A stretch of 64,000 nucleotides of DNA from an uncultured Acholeplasma sp. (GCA_937868795.1 CALMNM010000153.1:22563-86562); one strand, 5' to 3'. Shown: positions 27,116 to 35,738, counted from the first letter of the stretch. The notes: generated by a model not told the origin, from the sequence alone. Program-made: numbers and translations.

Positions 27116-27844
27116 TTAATCATCAATAGATGCTTTATAACGGTGTAAAAGATGCTCTAATATAAGGGCGATAATGATCAGCATGATCGTCCATGCAAAG
27201 ACGGATGAATAATCAAGATACGTCTTGGCAAGATAGAGTTCATTTCCCACAGAATTTCGTGTTTGAGATAAATACTCTGCCATGACGAGGACTTTTAACC
27301 CTAGTCCTACCGATTGAAGAAAACCTAGGATAATATAAGGACGCATCAATGGATAGTAAAGATGTCTAAATGCGAGACGAGAGTCTTGAGCTTCTAAATG
27401 GTAAATGTCAAGATAAGCATGGTCAATATGGGTGATTCCTTCATAAGTAGCTTGATATATGATGGGAAATACCATCAAAAACGTAATCAAATATGGGGTC
27501 AAACGGTAACCGATCAATATCAATAGAATGACGATGATACTGATAACTGGTATTGTCCGAAAAATGGAAACATAGGGGGAAACCCACCAAGAAAATCGCT
27601 TGGATAAACCTGAAATTGATCCCAGAAGGATACCTAAACATCCTGAAATCACGATAGCGAGTAGTAATCTTATGAGGGTGCTTCCTAACACGACCCATGT
27701 ATGAGTGTCAATGAGCATACCCAAAAATGCTTCCCCTACCATGATAGGTGAGGGTAAGATCAGTGGATGGTTGATCACTAGACTGATGATAAACCATATG
27801 AAGATGATGGAAATAACGGATGATGCTGTCCACCACTTTTTCAT
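27116..27844 (-). CDS. ABC transporter permease (SsuC/TauC-type)
   Basis: 242-residue permease with about six membrane spans in the BPD_transp_1 superfamily. LPSPIMVGEAF, RTIPVISIIVILLILIG and the EAA-like loop (YLDIYHLEAQDSRLAFRHLYYP) resemble nitrate/sulfonate/taurine-type importers. It follows the binding protein by 3 bases and closes the hydrogenase operon. No ATPase gene is next to it or anywhere in the window, so the ATP-binding partner must be encoded elsewhere. Confidence 0.85.
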   Translation of the reverse strand: MKKWWTASSVISIIFIWFIISLVINHPLILPSPIMVGEAFLGMLIDTHTWVVLGSTLIRLLLAIVISGCLGILLGSISGLSKRFSWWVSPYVSIFRTIPVISIIVILLILIGYRLTPYLITFLMVFPIIYQATYEGITHIDHAYLDIYHLEAQDSRLAFRHLYYPLMRPYIILGFLQSVGLGLKVLVMAEYLSQTRNSVGNELYLAKTYLDYSSVFAWTIMLIIIALILEHLLHRYKASIDD

Positions 27845-27847
27845 CGT

Positions 27848-28789
27848 CTACTCCATATAAAAATCGTCATTGGGAATGGTGCCACCAATTAATGCTGGAT
27901 TCATTGCTAGAATGATTTCAAAATATTGTTCGATCATGGATTTCGCATCTTGGGAATAAATGATTGTGACATGACTGCCAGAAATGGCGTCTTCTAAGAT
28001 GTCTTGATCGTCAAGAATGCCTAAGGCAACACCTTTTTGTGCTGCTAATGTCATCTGATCATGGAGAAACAAGATGCTGTCATCCATGTCTTCTTTCAAA
28101 CGCTCTTTCAAGTGATTGGAGATGTTTTTATTAACAAAGAGTGACGCTTGAGGAAAACTTAATCCCTCATGAAGTGTTTCATAAGTATCATTCAAATCAA
28201 TAGAATAAAGATTAGGGATTTGGGCTTTGATCAGACTAAGTGAAGGTTCAGCTACCAATACGATTTGGGTTGGATCCATGAGAAACTGAGCAACGGCAGA
28301 AGCGACTGAATCCACATAGTTGAGGGTTGCTGTGATTGACATTTCATTTAAAAGATGTTTTACAATGATATCTGATGTTTGATTTTGTCCAAAGACTAAA
28401 ATATCTTTTCCATTGATCTGGTGGATCGAATCATCCACAAAAGATGTGGATACAAGATGATAATTTCCTAATCCAATCACGGCAAACAATTTATATTCAT
28501 CACTTGATTGATAAAACTTGGCACCTAGATTCGTCGGTGCAATGATGGCATCATGCGAACCTGAGCCAAAAGCTGCGACTAAAGGATCGGGGCCATTCAC
28601 AATATCGATAGCATAATCGTGTTCATCAAGTCCTAATATGCTTAATGTTGGACTTCCTTGAGGTACCATGATACTGAGAGAATCTTCTTGTCCTATGCAG
28701 GCAAAAAGGCTTAGTAAAAGGATCATGAACAAGATAACACTCATAGATAACTTTAATTTAGATATTCTGATAAGGCTCACGTCTTTCAT
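27848..28789 (-). CDS. ABC transporter substrate-binding lipoprotein (SsuA/NMT1-like)
   Basis: 313-residue extracytoplasmic binding protein. A hydrophobic segment ends in LSLFAC (Cys about 31), the lipobox. The body has the periplasmic-binding pattern SLSIMVPQGSPTLSIL and GPDPLVAAFGSGSHDAIIAPTNLG, as in SsuA/TauA/THI5-like receptors. Ligand unknown. The ATG at 28789 overlaps the end of hydA by 32 bases. Its ribosome site is poor, so translation may depend on coupling to hydA. An ATG at 28744 is an alternative start. Confidence 0.8.
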   Translation of the reverse strand: MKDVSLIRISKLKLSMSVILFMILLLSLFACIGQEDSLSIMVPQGSPTLSILGLDEHDYAIDIVNGPDPLVAAFGSGSHDAIIAPTNLGAKFYQSSDEYKLFAVIGLGNYHLVSTSFVDDSIHQINGKDILVFGQNQTSDIIVKHLLNEMSITATLNYVDSVASAVAQFLMDPTQIVLVAEPSLSLIKAQIPNLYSIDLNDTYETLHEGLSFPQASLFVNKNISNHLKERLKEDMDDSILFLHDQMTLAAQKGVALGILDDQDILEDAISGSHVTIIYSQDAKSMIEQYFEIILAMNPALIGGTIPNDDFYME

Positions 28790-30515
28790 AATGGGTGTGC
28801 AATAATTTATGGGCGAGATGTGAATTGGGATGTCCTAAAAACTTTTCATAGAGCGCCATGACAAAGGGATTCTCATGCGATTTTCTTAATTCTGTTGCTT
28901 GATCGAGATCATATAATACTTTCGCTCTGAGTCCTCTAATATCGGTTTTTTCAGCGATATGTGCCGGAACAATCGGTTGTCCACCACCATTGATACAACC
29001 ACCGGTACACCCCATGATTTCAATGAAATGGTATTTTTTATGTCCCTTCTTCATTTCTTCTAAAAATTGCCCAATCGCAAATCCACCATGGACGACTGCG
29101 ACATTGACATCGATACCTGCCACATGATAGGTTGCTTCTTTGATATCTTGGGTTCCTCTCAACTCTTTAAAATCTATCGGTGTGGGATGATTCTCAAGAA
29201 TTTCTGTCACGGTGCGTAGTGCAGCTTCCATGACGCCACCCGTGGCACCAAAGATGGTTCCTGCTCCAGTATAACTCGATAGGACACCAAAAGGTTTGAT
29301 AGGTTCAAGATTTTTAAAATCAATTTTTCTCCGTTTAATAAGTCGAGCAAGTTCGCGTGTTGTCAATACGATATCGACATCTGCGTACCCTTCACGACCC
29401 ATATCATGACGTCTTGCTTCTGCTTTTTTAGCGATACATGGCATGACGGAAATAGAGACGATATTTTTGGGATCTAAATTGAGTTCCTTCGCATAATAAG
29501 TCTTAATCAGTGCGCCAGCCATTTGCTGGGGAGATTTGCAAGAAGATAGATTAGGAATTAAGTCGGGATGATAAAGTTCCATATAATTAACCCAACCTGG
29601 TGAGCAAGAGGTAAACATGGGGAAAGGACCATTATTTTTCAGGCGATTGATGAATTCTGTTCCCTCTTCAAGAATCGTTAGATCTGCTGTGAAATTGGTG
29701 TCCATGATTTCATCGACACCTAATTTTTTCAATGCGGCAAACATCTGTCCTTCCACATTGGTGCCAATGGGATACCCAAATTCTTCACCTAATGTCGCAC
29801 GGATGGATGGAGCTACCTGGATGACCACTGTTTTTCTTGGATCACGAAGTGCAGTTTCTACTAAACGAATATCATCTTTTTCGGAAAGGGCACCTGTGGG
29901 GCATGCTTGAATACATTTCCCACAGTAAATACATCCTGCATCCTCAAGATTGTGGAAAAGAGCGGGACCAACATATGTTTCAGAGCCACGTTCATTAAAG
30001 TTTAGGATACCCAATCCTGTGAATGCCTGACAGGCAGACACACAGCGACCACATAAAATACACTTACTGCTATCAATAGTCATGACACCACTTGAGTCCG
30101 AATAATAGATCGGTGCATCATGATAACCATATAGATGGGTAAGTTCGTTTTCAACTGAATAACGTTGTAAAAGGTCTAAGAACTCACAATTATCTTCTCT
30201 AGAACAATTAAAGCATTCAAAATGATGCTTATGAGCAAGTAACTCTAAGTTCATCGTCACTGCATTATAAACATCAAGGTCATCGGTGACCACATTCATG
30301 CCTTCATCAACGAACGTACGACATGCAGGTTTGAGATTCTTTTGGCCGTTGACTTTGACAGAACAAACACGGCAATTCCCTTCTTCATGGATCTTTTCAT
30401 AATAACAAAGACGAGGAATATAAATCCCTTGATCCTCTGCTGCTTGTAAAATCGTTTTATCTGATGTAGTTTCTACGGGTTGACCATTGATGGTCAAATG
30501 GATCACTTTATTCAT
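28758..30515 (-). CDS. hydA: [FeFe] hydrogenase catalytic subunit HydA (multidomain, bifurcating type)
   Basis: 585-residue hydrogenase producing H2. N-terminal [2Fe-2S] ferredoxin domain (Cys 37, 48, 51, 65), His-ligated cluster segment HHFECFNCSREDNC near 97-112, two [4Fe-4S] motifs (CILCGRCVSAC, CIYCGKCIQACP), then the H-cluster domain. L1 is TSCSPGW (302-308) rather than the textbook TSCCPxW, L2 is MPCIAKKAE (358-366) and L3 is EIMGCTGGCINGGGQ (499-513). ATG at 30515 has AGGAGAAC upstream and overlaps the hydB stop by 4 bases. Partners HydB and HydC are in the operon. Confidence 0.95.
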   Translation of the reverse strand: MNKVIHLTINGQPVETTSDKTILQAAEDQGIYIPRLCYYEKIHEEGNCRVCSVKVNGQKNLKPACRTFVDEGMNVVTDDLDVYNAVTMNLELLAHKHHFECFNCSREDNCEFLDLLQRYSVENELTHLYGYHDAPIYYSDSSGVMTIDSSKCILCGRCVSACQAFTGLGILNFNERGSETYVGPALFHNLEDAGCIYCGKCIQACPTGALSEKDDIRLVETALRDPRKTVVIQVAPSIRATLGEEFGYPIGTNVEGQMFAALKKLGVDEIMDTNFTADLTILEEGTEFINRLKNNGPFPMFTSCSPGWVNYMELYHPDLIPNLSSCKSPQQMAGALIKTYYAKELNLDPKNIVSISVMPCIAKKAEARRHDMGREGYADVDIVLTTRELARLIKRRKIDFKNLEPIKPFGVLSSYTGAGTIFGATGGVMEAALRTVTEILENHPTPIDFKELRGTQDIKEATYHVAGIDVNVAVVHGGFAIGQFLEEMKKGHKKYHFIEIMGCTGGCINGGGQPIVPAHIAEKTDIRGLRAKVLYDLDQATELRKSHENPFVMALYEKFLGHPNSHLAHKLLHTHYERREPYQNI

Positions 30516-32323
30516 GGTCTGTTCTCCTGATGAATGGCAACGCTTGAAATCGCTCCAACGGGACATGCTTTTTTACATGCACCACAACGGATACATAAAT
30601 CAAGATCAATGATATGTTTCTGTCTTGGCCAACCTGTGATCGCATTGGTAGGACAGTTTTTCGCACATTTCGTACATCCAACACACGCATCATCAATCAC
30701 GAAGTTGGTAAGTTCACGACACACACCAGCTGGACATGCTTTATCGATGACATGCGCGATATACTCATGTCTAAAATGTTTTAGGGTCGATAAGACAGGA
30801 TTAGGTGCTGTTTGGCCAAGACCACAAAGTGAGGTTTCTTTAATCATATTGGCGAGTCTTTCGAGCTCATCAATATCTTTCATCGTTCCCAAACCTTCAC
30901 AGATGCGATCGAGAATCGCCTTCATTTGACGTGTTCCTTCGCGACATGGCGTACATTTACCACAGGATTCATCCACGGTGAAATCAAGATAGAATCTCGC
31001 GACATCCACCATACAGTTGTCTTCATCCATGATGATCATCCCGCCGGATCCCATCATGGATCCTAACGCGGTTAGATTTTCAAAATCGATGGGTGTATCC
31101 AAATCCTTTTCAGTAATACATCCCCCTGAAGGTCCACCAGTTTGAATGGCTTTAAACTTACGCTTATTAGGGATTCCTCCACCGATATCAAACACAATCT
31201 CTCTTAAGGTGGTTCCCATCGGAACTTCCACCAAGCCAGTGTTCACGATTTTACCGCCTAAAGCAAAGACTTTCGTTCCACTGGATTTTTCTGTACCAAT
31301 CGATTTAAACCAATCAGCACCCTTCAAAAAGATGACGGGAACATTGGCGAATGTTTCGACGTTATTGACGTTTGTTGGTTTTCCCCAAAGGCCTTTAACC
31401 GCTGGAAATGGAGGTTTTAGTCTTGGCATTCCTCGGTAACCTTCGATGGATGCAATAAGTGCGGTTTCTTCACCACAGACAAAGGCTCCTGCTCCAAGAC
31501 GAATATCAATATCAAAACTAAAATCAGTCCCAAAGAGATTCTCTCCTAAAAGTTGATATTCTCTTGCTTGCTTAATAGCAATATTGAGTCTTTCAACGGC
31601 TACAGGATATTCAGCACGCACATAGATGTATCCTTGATTCGCACCGATCGCATATCCACAGATTGCCATCGCTTCTAAGACGGAGTGAGGATCACCTTCA
31701 AGAACCGCTCGGTCCATAAATGCACCTGGATCGCCTTCATCCGCATTACAAATCACGTATTTTTGATCAGAGACTGAGTTTCTCGCAAACTGCCACTTCT
31801 TCCCTGTGGAGAATCCTCCTCCACCACGGCCACGCAAGCCAGACTTAATCATTTCATCGATGACTTCTTGCGGTGTCATGGTCGTCAACGCTTTACCCAG
31901 TGCCATATATCCATCTTTTGCAATATACTCATCGATCACCATGGGATTGATGTTACCACAATTTCTTAAAGCAATACGACGTTGTTTTGCATAGAATTTT
32001 AATTGTCCCATGTTCTTGATTTTCTTCTTATCGATGGGATCCTTCACTAAAAGACGTTCAACAGGACGACCTTTAAGCAAATGTTCTTCACAGATTTCTT
32101 TGACGTCATCCACAGTCACGTGGGTATAAAAGGTTTCTTCAGGATAGATCACAACCACTGGACCTTTTTCACATAAACCGAAACAACCCGTTAAAACGAG
32201 TCCAACCTCTTCGGTCATTTCGAGTGTATGCAATACTTCTTCAAAACGATGTTTGATCTCTTTGGAATGAGAACTCATACATCCTGTGCCACCACAGATT
32301 AGTACTTGACTTCTTTCTAGCAT
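30512..32323 (-). CDS. hydB: NADH-binding hydrogenase subunit HydB (NuoF-like)
   Basis: 603-residue flavoprotein. A thioredoxin-like [2Fe-2S] domain (1-100; CGGTGC and CFGLCEKGP), a NuoF core with GRGGGGFSTGKKW and GADEG-type FMN/NADH motifs, the ESCGKCTPCREG [4Fe-4S] site, and a C-terminal dicluster ferredoxin (CVGCTKCAKNCP, CIRCGACKKACP). In Thermotoga-type HydABC this subunit oxidises NADH with confurcation of ferredoxin electrons. Nine bases follow the upstream 2Fe-2S gene. Confidence 0.95.
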   Translation of the reverse strand: MLERSQVLICGGTGCMSSHSKEIKHRFEEVLHTLEMTEEVGLVLTGCFGLCEKGPVVVIYPEETFYTHVTVDDVKEICEEHLLKGRPVERLLVKDPIDKKKIKNMGQLKFYAKQRRIALRNCGNINPMVIDEYIAKDGYMALGKALTTMTPQEVIDEMIKSGLRGRGGGGFSTGKKWQFARNSVSDQKYVICNADEGDPGAFMDRAVLEGDPHSVLEAMAICGYAIGANQGYIYVRAEYPVAVERLNIAIKQAREYQLLGENLFGTDFSFDIDIRLGAGAFVCGEETALIASIEGYRGMPRLKPPFPAVKGLWGKPTNVNNVETFANVPVIFLKGADWFKSIGTEKSSGTKVFALGGKIVNTGLVEVPMGTTLREIVFDIGGGIPNKRKFKAIQTGGPSGGCITEKDLDTPIDFENLTALGSMMGSGGMIIMDEDNCMVDVARFYLDFTVDESCGKCTPCREGTRQMKAILDRICEGLGTMKDIDELERLANMIKETSLCGLGQTAPNPVLSTLKHFRHEYIAHVIDKACPAGVCRELTNFVIDDACVGCTKCAKNCPTNAITGWPRQKHIIDLDLCIRCGACKKACPVGAISSVAIHQENRP

Positions 32324-32332
32324 GCGTTTGAC

Positions 32333-32701
32333 CTATCCTTTCCGTGATGTGAGTAAATATCTGGTGATGGGTTGATGATTAATGAGGTGCGTTTCGATAA
32401 TCTCTTTGATCATAGCTTCATTGATTTGACAATAAACAAAAGATTGCCCTTCTTCATCAATGATTTCAGCCATAGGTTCATACGCACACTCTCCCATACA
32501 ACCCACTTGAGTCACCATCACGTGTGATAGGTTGTATTCTTGGATAGCTTTTAAAAAGTTTTGCAAAACATCTTTCGCTCCGGATGCAATCCCACATGTT
32601 CCCATTCCGACTTGAATACGGAACCCTCCGGATTGATAACGGACATTCATTTTCTTTAGAGCTTCATCTCTAAGTTTTTGTAAATCGGCTAATGATTTCA
32701 T
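32333..32701 (-). CDS. Thioredoxin-like [2Fe-2S] ferredoxin associated with hydrogenase
   Basis: 122-residue protein. GMGTCGIASGA and VGCMGECAYEP supply four Cys for a [2Fe-2S] cluster in the thioredoxin-like ferredoxin fold, similar to the N-terminal domain of HydB. It is commonly found next to clostridial NADH-dependent hydrogenases. Its exact electron-transfer role is unproven. ATG overlaps the HATPase stop by 4 bases. Confidence 0.88.
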   Translation of the reverse strand: MKSLADLQKLRDEALKKMNVRYQSGGFRIQVGMGTCGIASGAKDVLQNFLKAIQEYNLSHVMVTQVGCMGECAYEPMAEIIDEEGQSFVYCQINEAMIKEIIETHLINHQPITRYLLTSRKG

Positions 32702-33234
32702 AATCTACCTCGCACTATGTCAATTTCTTGATTAATATATTGAATTAAACCTTGCATCACTTCGTGATCCATCAGTGTGTCTTGAAACATTGTTCTGATG
32801 GCATCCAAATCAAATTGATACGCTTTAGGTGCATTTGTGTAATGAAAATCAAAATGCTTCACTTGTGGATGGATCGCAATCATCATGATCATTTCACCGA
32901 GGTTACCCATCTGTGGCATATCCATATGATGATGATTGAAGCAAACCTTGAGTTCAGTTCCTTGATTTAGGGTTGATGTTAAAGAGAAATTTCCTTCAGT
33001 TTGTTCAGCAAGCATTTTGATCAGTGATAGACCCATACCTACTTTTCGAGTCTTTCTTGTAGTATAAAATGGTGACATCGCTTTGGCGACATTTTCTTCA
33101 CTCATACCACATCCATCATCCTTGATCGTAAGGCATAATTGATGGGTTTCCACCATATCTACTCGAATATGTTCCGCTTTAGCTTCAATCGAGTTTTGAA
33201 CTAAATCGAGGATGTAAAGTGCTAAATTATCCAT
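32698..33234 (-). CDS. Stand-alone HATPase (histidine-kinase-like ATPase) protein
   Basis: 178-residue protein with only a GHKL ATPase domain: N-box LVQNSIEAKA, G1 DDGCGMS, G2 GMGLSL and a Thr-rich lid (SPFYTTRKTRKVG). A His-rich C-terminal stretch (HHHMDMPQMGN) and about 70 residues follow with no known domain. There is no HisKA domain and no sensor. ATG at 33234 is chosen over the frame's earlier start because it opens MDNLALYIL directly and overlaps the PHP gene by 8 bases. Partner unknown. Confidence 0.82.
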   Translation of the reverse strand: MDNLALYILDLVQNSIEAKAEHIRVDMVETHQLCLTIKDDGCGMSEENVAKAMSPFYTTRKTRKVGMGLSLIKMLAEQTEGNFSLTSTLNQGTELKVCFNHHHMDMPQMGNLGEMIMMIAIHPQVKHFDFHYTNAPKAYQFDLDAIRTMFQDTLMDHEVMQGLIQYINQEIDIVRGRL

Positions 33235-33928
33235 GTCTAACCCGCTTGAATAGAGCATCGATGGTCAGTTCATCAAGTTCAATGACGTTGAGTGTTCCCC
33301 GTTCAGCAATATCGGTGAGCTGATGTGCATCCGAATTGTAAAAGATAAAATAATTTTCAGTATGATGGGTGATCATCCAGTCTGGTTTCGCACGTGGACT
33401 GAGTTCAATTGCATCAAGTGGCTTTTTATTCATGAAGGATGCTCCACTATATCTTTGGCGATCAACATGGGCATAAACCATAATATGATCATAAGGCTTT
33501 AGTAAAGTCATAAGTTCATCAAGCGTAAGATCGAGTGGTTTGGTTAGATCAAAAGGATAATGATGCAAAGGCTCATCGTCAATATCTGTAATCCACTGAT
33601 CCTGATCGGTAATGATCAAGTGAGGATGCTTTTTTTGTATGTTTTCAAGTATTTGATCAAAGGTCATAGCATCTTCCATCTTCTTAAAATAACAGAGGAC
33701 ATGAAAATCTTCTTTGACGTGAATTTCAACTCCGGGAACAAACAGAAAGTCATAGGATTTTGCAATCTCATCAATGATAGGGAGTTGTTTTAGTGAATTA
33801 TGGTCCGTTACAGCGATGATATCCAATTTTTTTATCTGTGTCATATTTAAAATGTTATTGGGTGTCATCAAGTCGTCGCCATCAGGGGATAAAACCGAAT
33901 GTATATGTAAATCATAATAGTATTTCAT
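33227..33928 (-). CDS. PHP-family phosphoesterase in the hydrogenase operon
   Basis: 233-residue metal-dependent phosphoesterase fold. The four PHP motifs are intact: DLHIHSVLSPDG, VTDHNS, VPGVEIHV and a late AHVDR with NSDAHQL. Predicted hydrolase of a phosphate ester, possibly a nucleotide or phosphoamino acid. Substrate unknown. Tightly overlapped by its neighbours. Confidence 0.87.
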   Translation of the reverse strand: MKYYYDLHIHSVLSPDGDDLMTPNNILNMTQIKKLDIIAVTDHNSLKQLPIIDEIAKSYDFLFVPGVEIHVKEDFHVLCYFKKMEDAMTFDQILENIQKKHPHLIITDQDQWITDIDDEPLHHYPFDLTKPLDLTLDELMTLLKPYDHIMVYAHVDRQRYSGASFMNKKPLDAIELSPRAKPDWMITHHTENYFIFYNSDAHQLTDIAERGTLNVIELDELTIDALFKRVRHG

Positions 33929-34257
33929 AACAAGCCTCGTTGATAAAGATCAATCACTACTTCATGGGTCTTTAATGAGGTTCTTAATAGACAGATGTTT
34001 TCTTCATTTGCTTTTTGAATCATAACGGGTGAAACGACTTTATCTTCGGTGATGATGACTAAAGGTAAATCGATCATCATGGCTAGAGCTATCGTATTTT
34101 CATGAGAGATGATTGTGATCAATGCATTGGATGGTTCAGCGCTTTTAATCGCTTGTGATAAAAGATCAGTCGTGTAACACCCTTGAAACGATTGCTGAAG
34201 CGTCTTTTCATCAGTCATTAAATGATATTGCTTGGTGAGTACATCAGAGATCATCAT
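33925..34257 (-). CDS. DRTGG-domain-like protein, short
   Basis: 110-residue protein resembling the DRTGG domain seen in the N-terminal part of phosphotransacetylase and CBS-DRTGG proteins. NALITIISHENTIALAMMIDLPLVIITEDKVVSP is the readable core. Start at 34257 is supported by GAGGTGAT a few bases upstream and gives a 14-base overlap with the HATPase gene. Longer in-frame starts would be inside that gene without a ribosome site. Possibly a small ligand-binding partner of the HATPase. Confidence 0.65.
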   Translation of the reverse strand: MMISDVLTKQYHLMTDEKTLQQSFQGCYTTDLLSQAIKSAEPSNALITIISHENTIALAMMIDLPLVIITEDKVVSPVMIQKANEENICLLRTSLKTHEVVIDLYQRGLL

Positions 34258-34672
34258 GCGTATCACCTCGAAAAAATGCCATATGCACATGAGTACCAAA
34301 ACGATCGGTATGGACTTTGAGTACATCAGCAAGTCGTTTCATGTTGGGTAATCCCATGCCTGCACCAAATCCATTCATATGATCGATTTCGTTCGCTGTG
34401 GAATAACCTTCTTTCATAGCCAGTTCAAGATCAGAGATGCCAGGTCCATCATCGTAGAAATCTAGGTAAAAAGCTGTATCGTCAAACTGAAAGGTTGCAT
34501 AGCCGCCTACTGAATGAATCACCACATTGATTTCAGCTTCATATGAAGCTGCACAAATCCGTTTCATTAAGCGGCTTTGAATCATCATGTCTTTGAGTTG
34601 ATGTTTGATATCGGAAGATGCTCGTCCTGCCAAATCAAAGTTACGAGCAATAATTTGATATTCTTTTACCAT
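34244..34672 (-). CDS. Anti-sigma-factor-like HATPase protein (RsbW/SpoIIAB-like)
   Basis: 142-residue GHKL ATPase: N-box SYEAEINVVIHSVGG, DDGPGISD, and GAGMGLPNMKRL. It resembles anti-sigma kinases in size, but no sigma factor or anti-anti-sigma gene is adjacent. Lies between two DRTGG genes. A switch role controlling the hydrogenase operon or enzyme is inferred only from context. Confidence 0.8.
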   Translation of the reverse strand: MVKEYQIIARNFDLAGRASSDIKHQLKDMMIQSRLMKRICAASYEAEINVVIHSVGGYATFQFDDTAFYLDFYDDGPGISDLELAMKEGYSTANEIDHMNGFGAGMGLPNMKRLADVLKVHTDRFGTHVHMAFFRGDTHDDL

Positions 34673-35049
34673 TGTTGGTGATAAACGATGCCCTTAATCC
34701 CATCTTGGTACATCAAGCCACTGACATTAAACATCGTATAATCCGTTGAAAGTAGCATAACACCTAAAGATTTCGCGAGTTCAATGACCTTAAGTGAGGG
34801 GATTTTACCTCGAACAAGCAGAACAACATCGACATCAAGCATCTCTGCTGTACGAATCGATTGATTGGTCGTAAGACCCGTAATTAGTATGGTTTCTTGA
34901 AGAATTCGATCATCTTCAACTGAATTCATAATGACCAGGGCATCACTCATAAGATCGGAACAAAAGCCGTAATGAATCTCTTTATCACGAAAGTCTTCTT
35001 GATTATAGACTTTACATTGATATTTTTGGATGAGTTCACTTAGTTTCAT
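34666..35049 (-). CDS. DRTGG-domain protein
   Basis: 127-residue stand-alone DRTGG-like domain: YGFCSDLMSDALVIMN, ILITGLTTNQSIRTAEMLDVDVVLLVRGK and GVMLLSTDYTMFNVSG. Such domains are thought to bind nucleotides or regulate enzymes. Often seen beside clostridial hydrogenases. It overlaps hydC by 14 bases and the HATPase by 7. Confidence 0.8.
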   Translation of the reverse strand: MKLSELIQKYQCKVYNQEDFRDKEIHYGFCSDLMSDALVIMNSVEDDRILQETILITGLTTNQSIRTAEMLDVDVVLLVRGKIPSLKVIELAKSLGVMLLSTDYTMFNVSGLMYQDGIKGIVYHQQW

Positions 35050-35536
35050 GGATGGCCTCTTTTAATTCTTTAAGAATTTGTTTTGCTTTTTGAACATTAC
35101 TATTGCCATAGATGTGATCATCAATGGAAAAGACAGGTGCTAATCCACATGCACCGATACAACGGGTTGCACATAGGGTGACTTCACCATCTTTAGTGGT
35201 TTCCCCTGCTTTAATCTTGAGTTCATCCTGGAGTGTTTCCATGATATTTTGTGATCCTCTAACATAGCATGCCGTCCCTAAACAAACACCAATCACTCGC
35301 TTGCCTTTAGGTGTAACAGAGAAATTGCCATAAAAAGTGACAACTCCATTGACCTTAGCAATACTTTCATTGAGTTCTTTGGCGATAATTTTTTGGATGT
35401 TTAAAGGGATATGCCCAAAAAGGTGTTGTGCATCGTGTAATGTTGGCATGAGAGGTCCAGGAAGTTTCTTATTTTTTTCAAGCTGCGTGTAAAAAAGAGC
35501 AAGCTTTTCACTGGTGATATGAGTGTTCGTATTCAT
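35036..35536 (-). CDS. hydC: Hydrogenase subunit HydC (NuoE-like [2Fe-2S] protein)
   Basis: 166-residue NuoE/24-kDa-type subunit: helical N-terminus (LMPTLHDAQHLFGHIP), GVVTFYGNF and the [2Fe-2S] site CLGTACYVRGSQ with CATRCIGACGLAP. Passes electrons between HydB and the complex's other clusters. First gene of the operon; AGGAGAAC ribosome site and an extended -10 upstream. Confidence 0.93.
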   Translation of the reverse strand: MNTNTHITSEKLALFYTQLEKNKKLPGPLMPTLHDAQHLFGHIPLNIQKIIAKELNESIAKVNGVVTFYGNFSVTPKGKRVIGVCLGTACYVRGSQNIMETLQDELKIKAGETTKDGEVTLCATRCIGACGLAPVFSIDDHIYGNSNVQKAKQILKELKEAIHETK

Positions 35537-35574
35537 ATGTTCTCCTATAATAAAGCATCGATTAATTCACCTAT

Positions 35575-35580
35575 ATTATA
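35575..35580 (-). promoter_or_regulatory. Extended -10 promoter of the hydrogenase operon
   Basis: TGCTATAAT on the minus strand with TATAAT at 35575-35580, about 39 bases upstream of the hydC ATG. No good -35 at standard spacing; a TTGACA lies at 35607-35612 but 26 bases away. Confidence 0.55.
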
Positions 35581-35635
35581 GCATTCATCTATCCTTTTGT
35601 GCTTTTTGTCAAGCATTTTGCATGACTGAAAATCA

Positions 35636-35649
35636 TGATAACGTTTTCT
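35636..35649 (+). promoter_or_regulatory. cre-like CcpA site upstream of the hydrogenase operon
   Basis: TGATAACGTTTTCT matches TGWAARCGYTWNCW at 13 of 14 positions. It lies about 60-75 bases upstream of the predicted transcription start of the hydC operon, a place where CcpA activates rather than represses in some Bacillus overflow-metabolism genes. Activation here is inference. Confidence 0.5.
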
Positions 35650-35691
35650 AAATACCCATGAAAGTTAAATATGTTTTTATTCTAAACAAAG

Positions 35692-35719
35692 CGAAAAAAA
35701 ACACCTCAAAAAAGGTGTT
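35692..35719 (-). terminator. Terminator of the corA gene
   Basis: Stem AACACCT / AGGTGTT (35699-35705 with 35713-35719) followed by T8 on the minus strand. Confidence 0.8.
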
Positions 35720-35738
35720 GTTTGGCTTCATGATTGAA

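Noticed and set aside
35607..35612. TTGACA upstream of hydC considered as the operon's -35 box.
   Set aside because: It is 26 bases from the TATAAT, too far for a standard promoter; the extended -10 explains initiation better.
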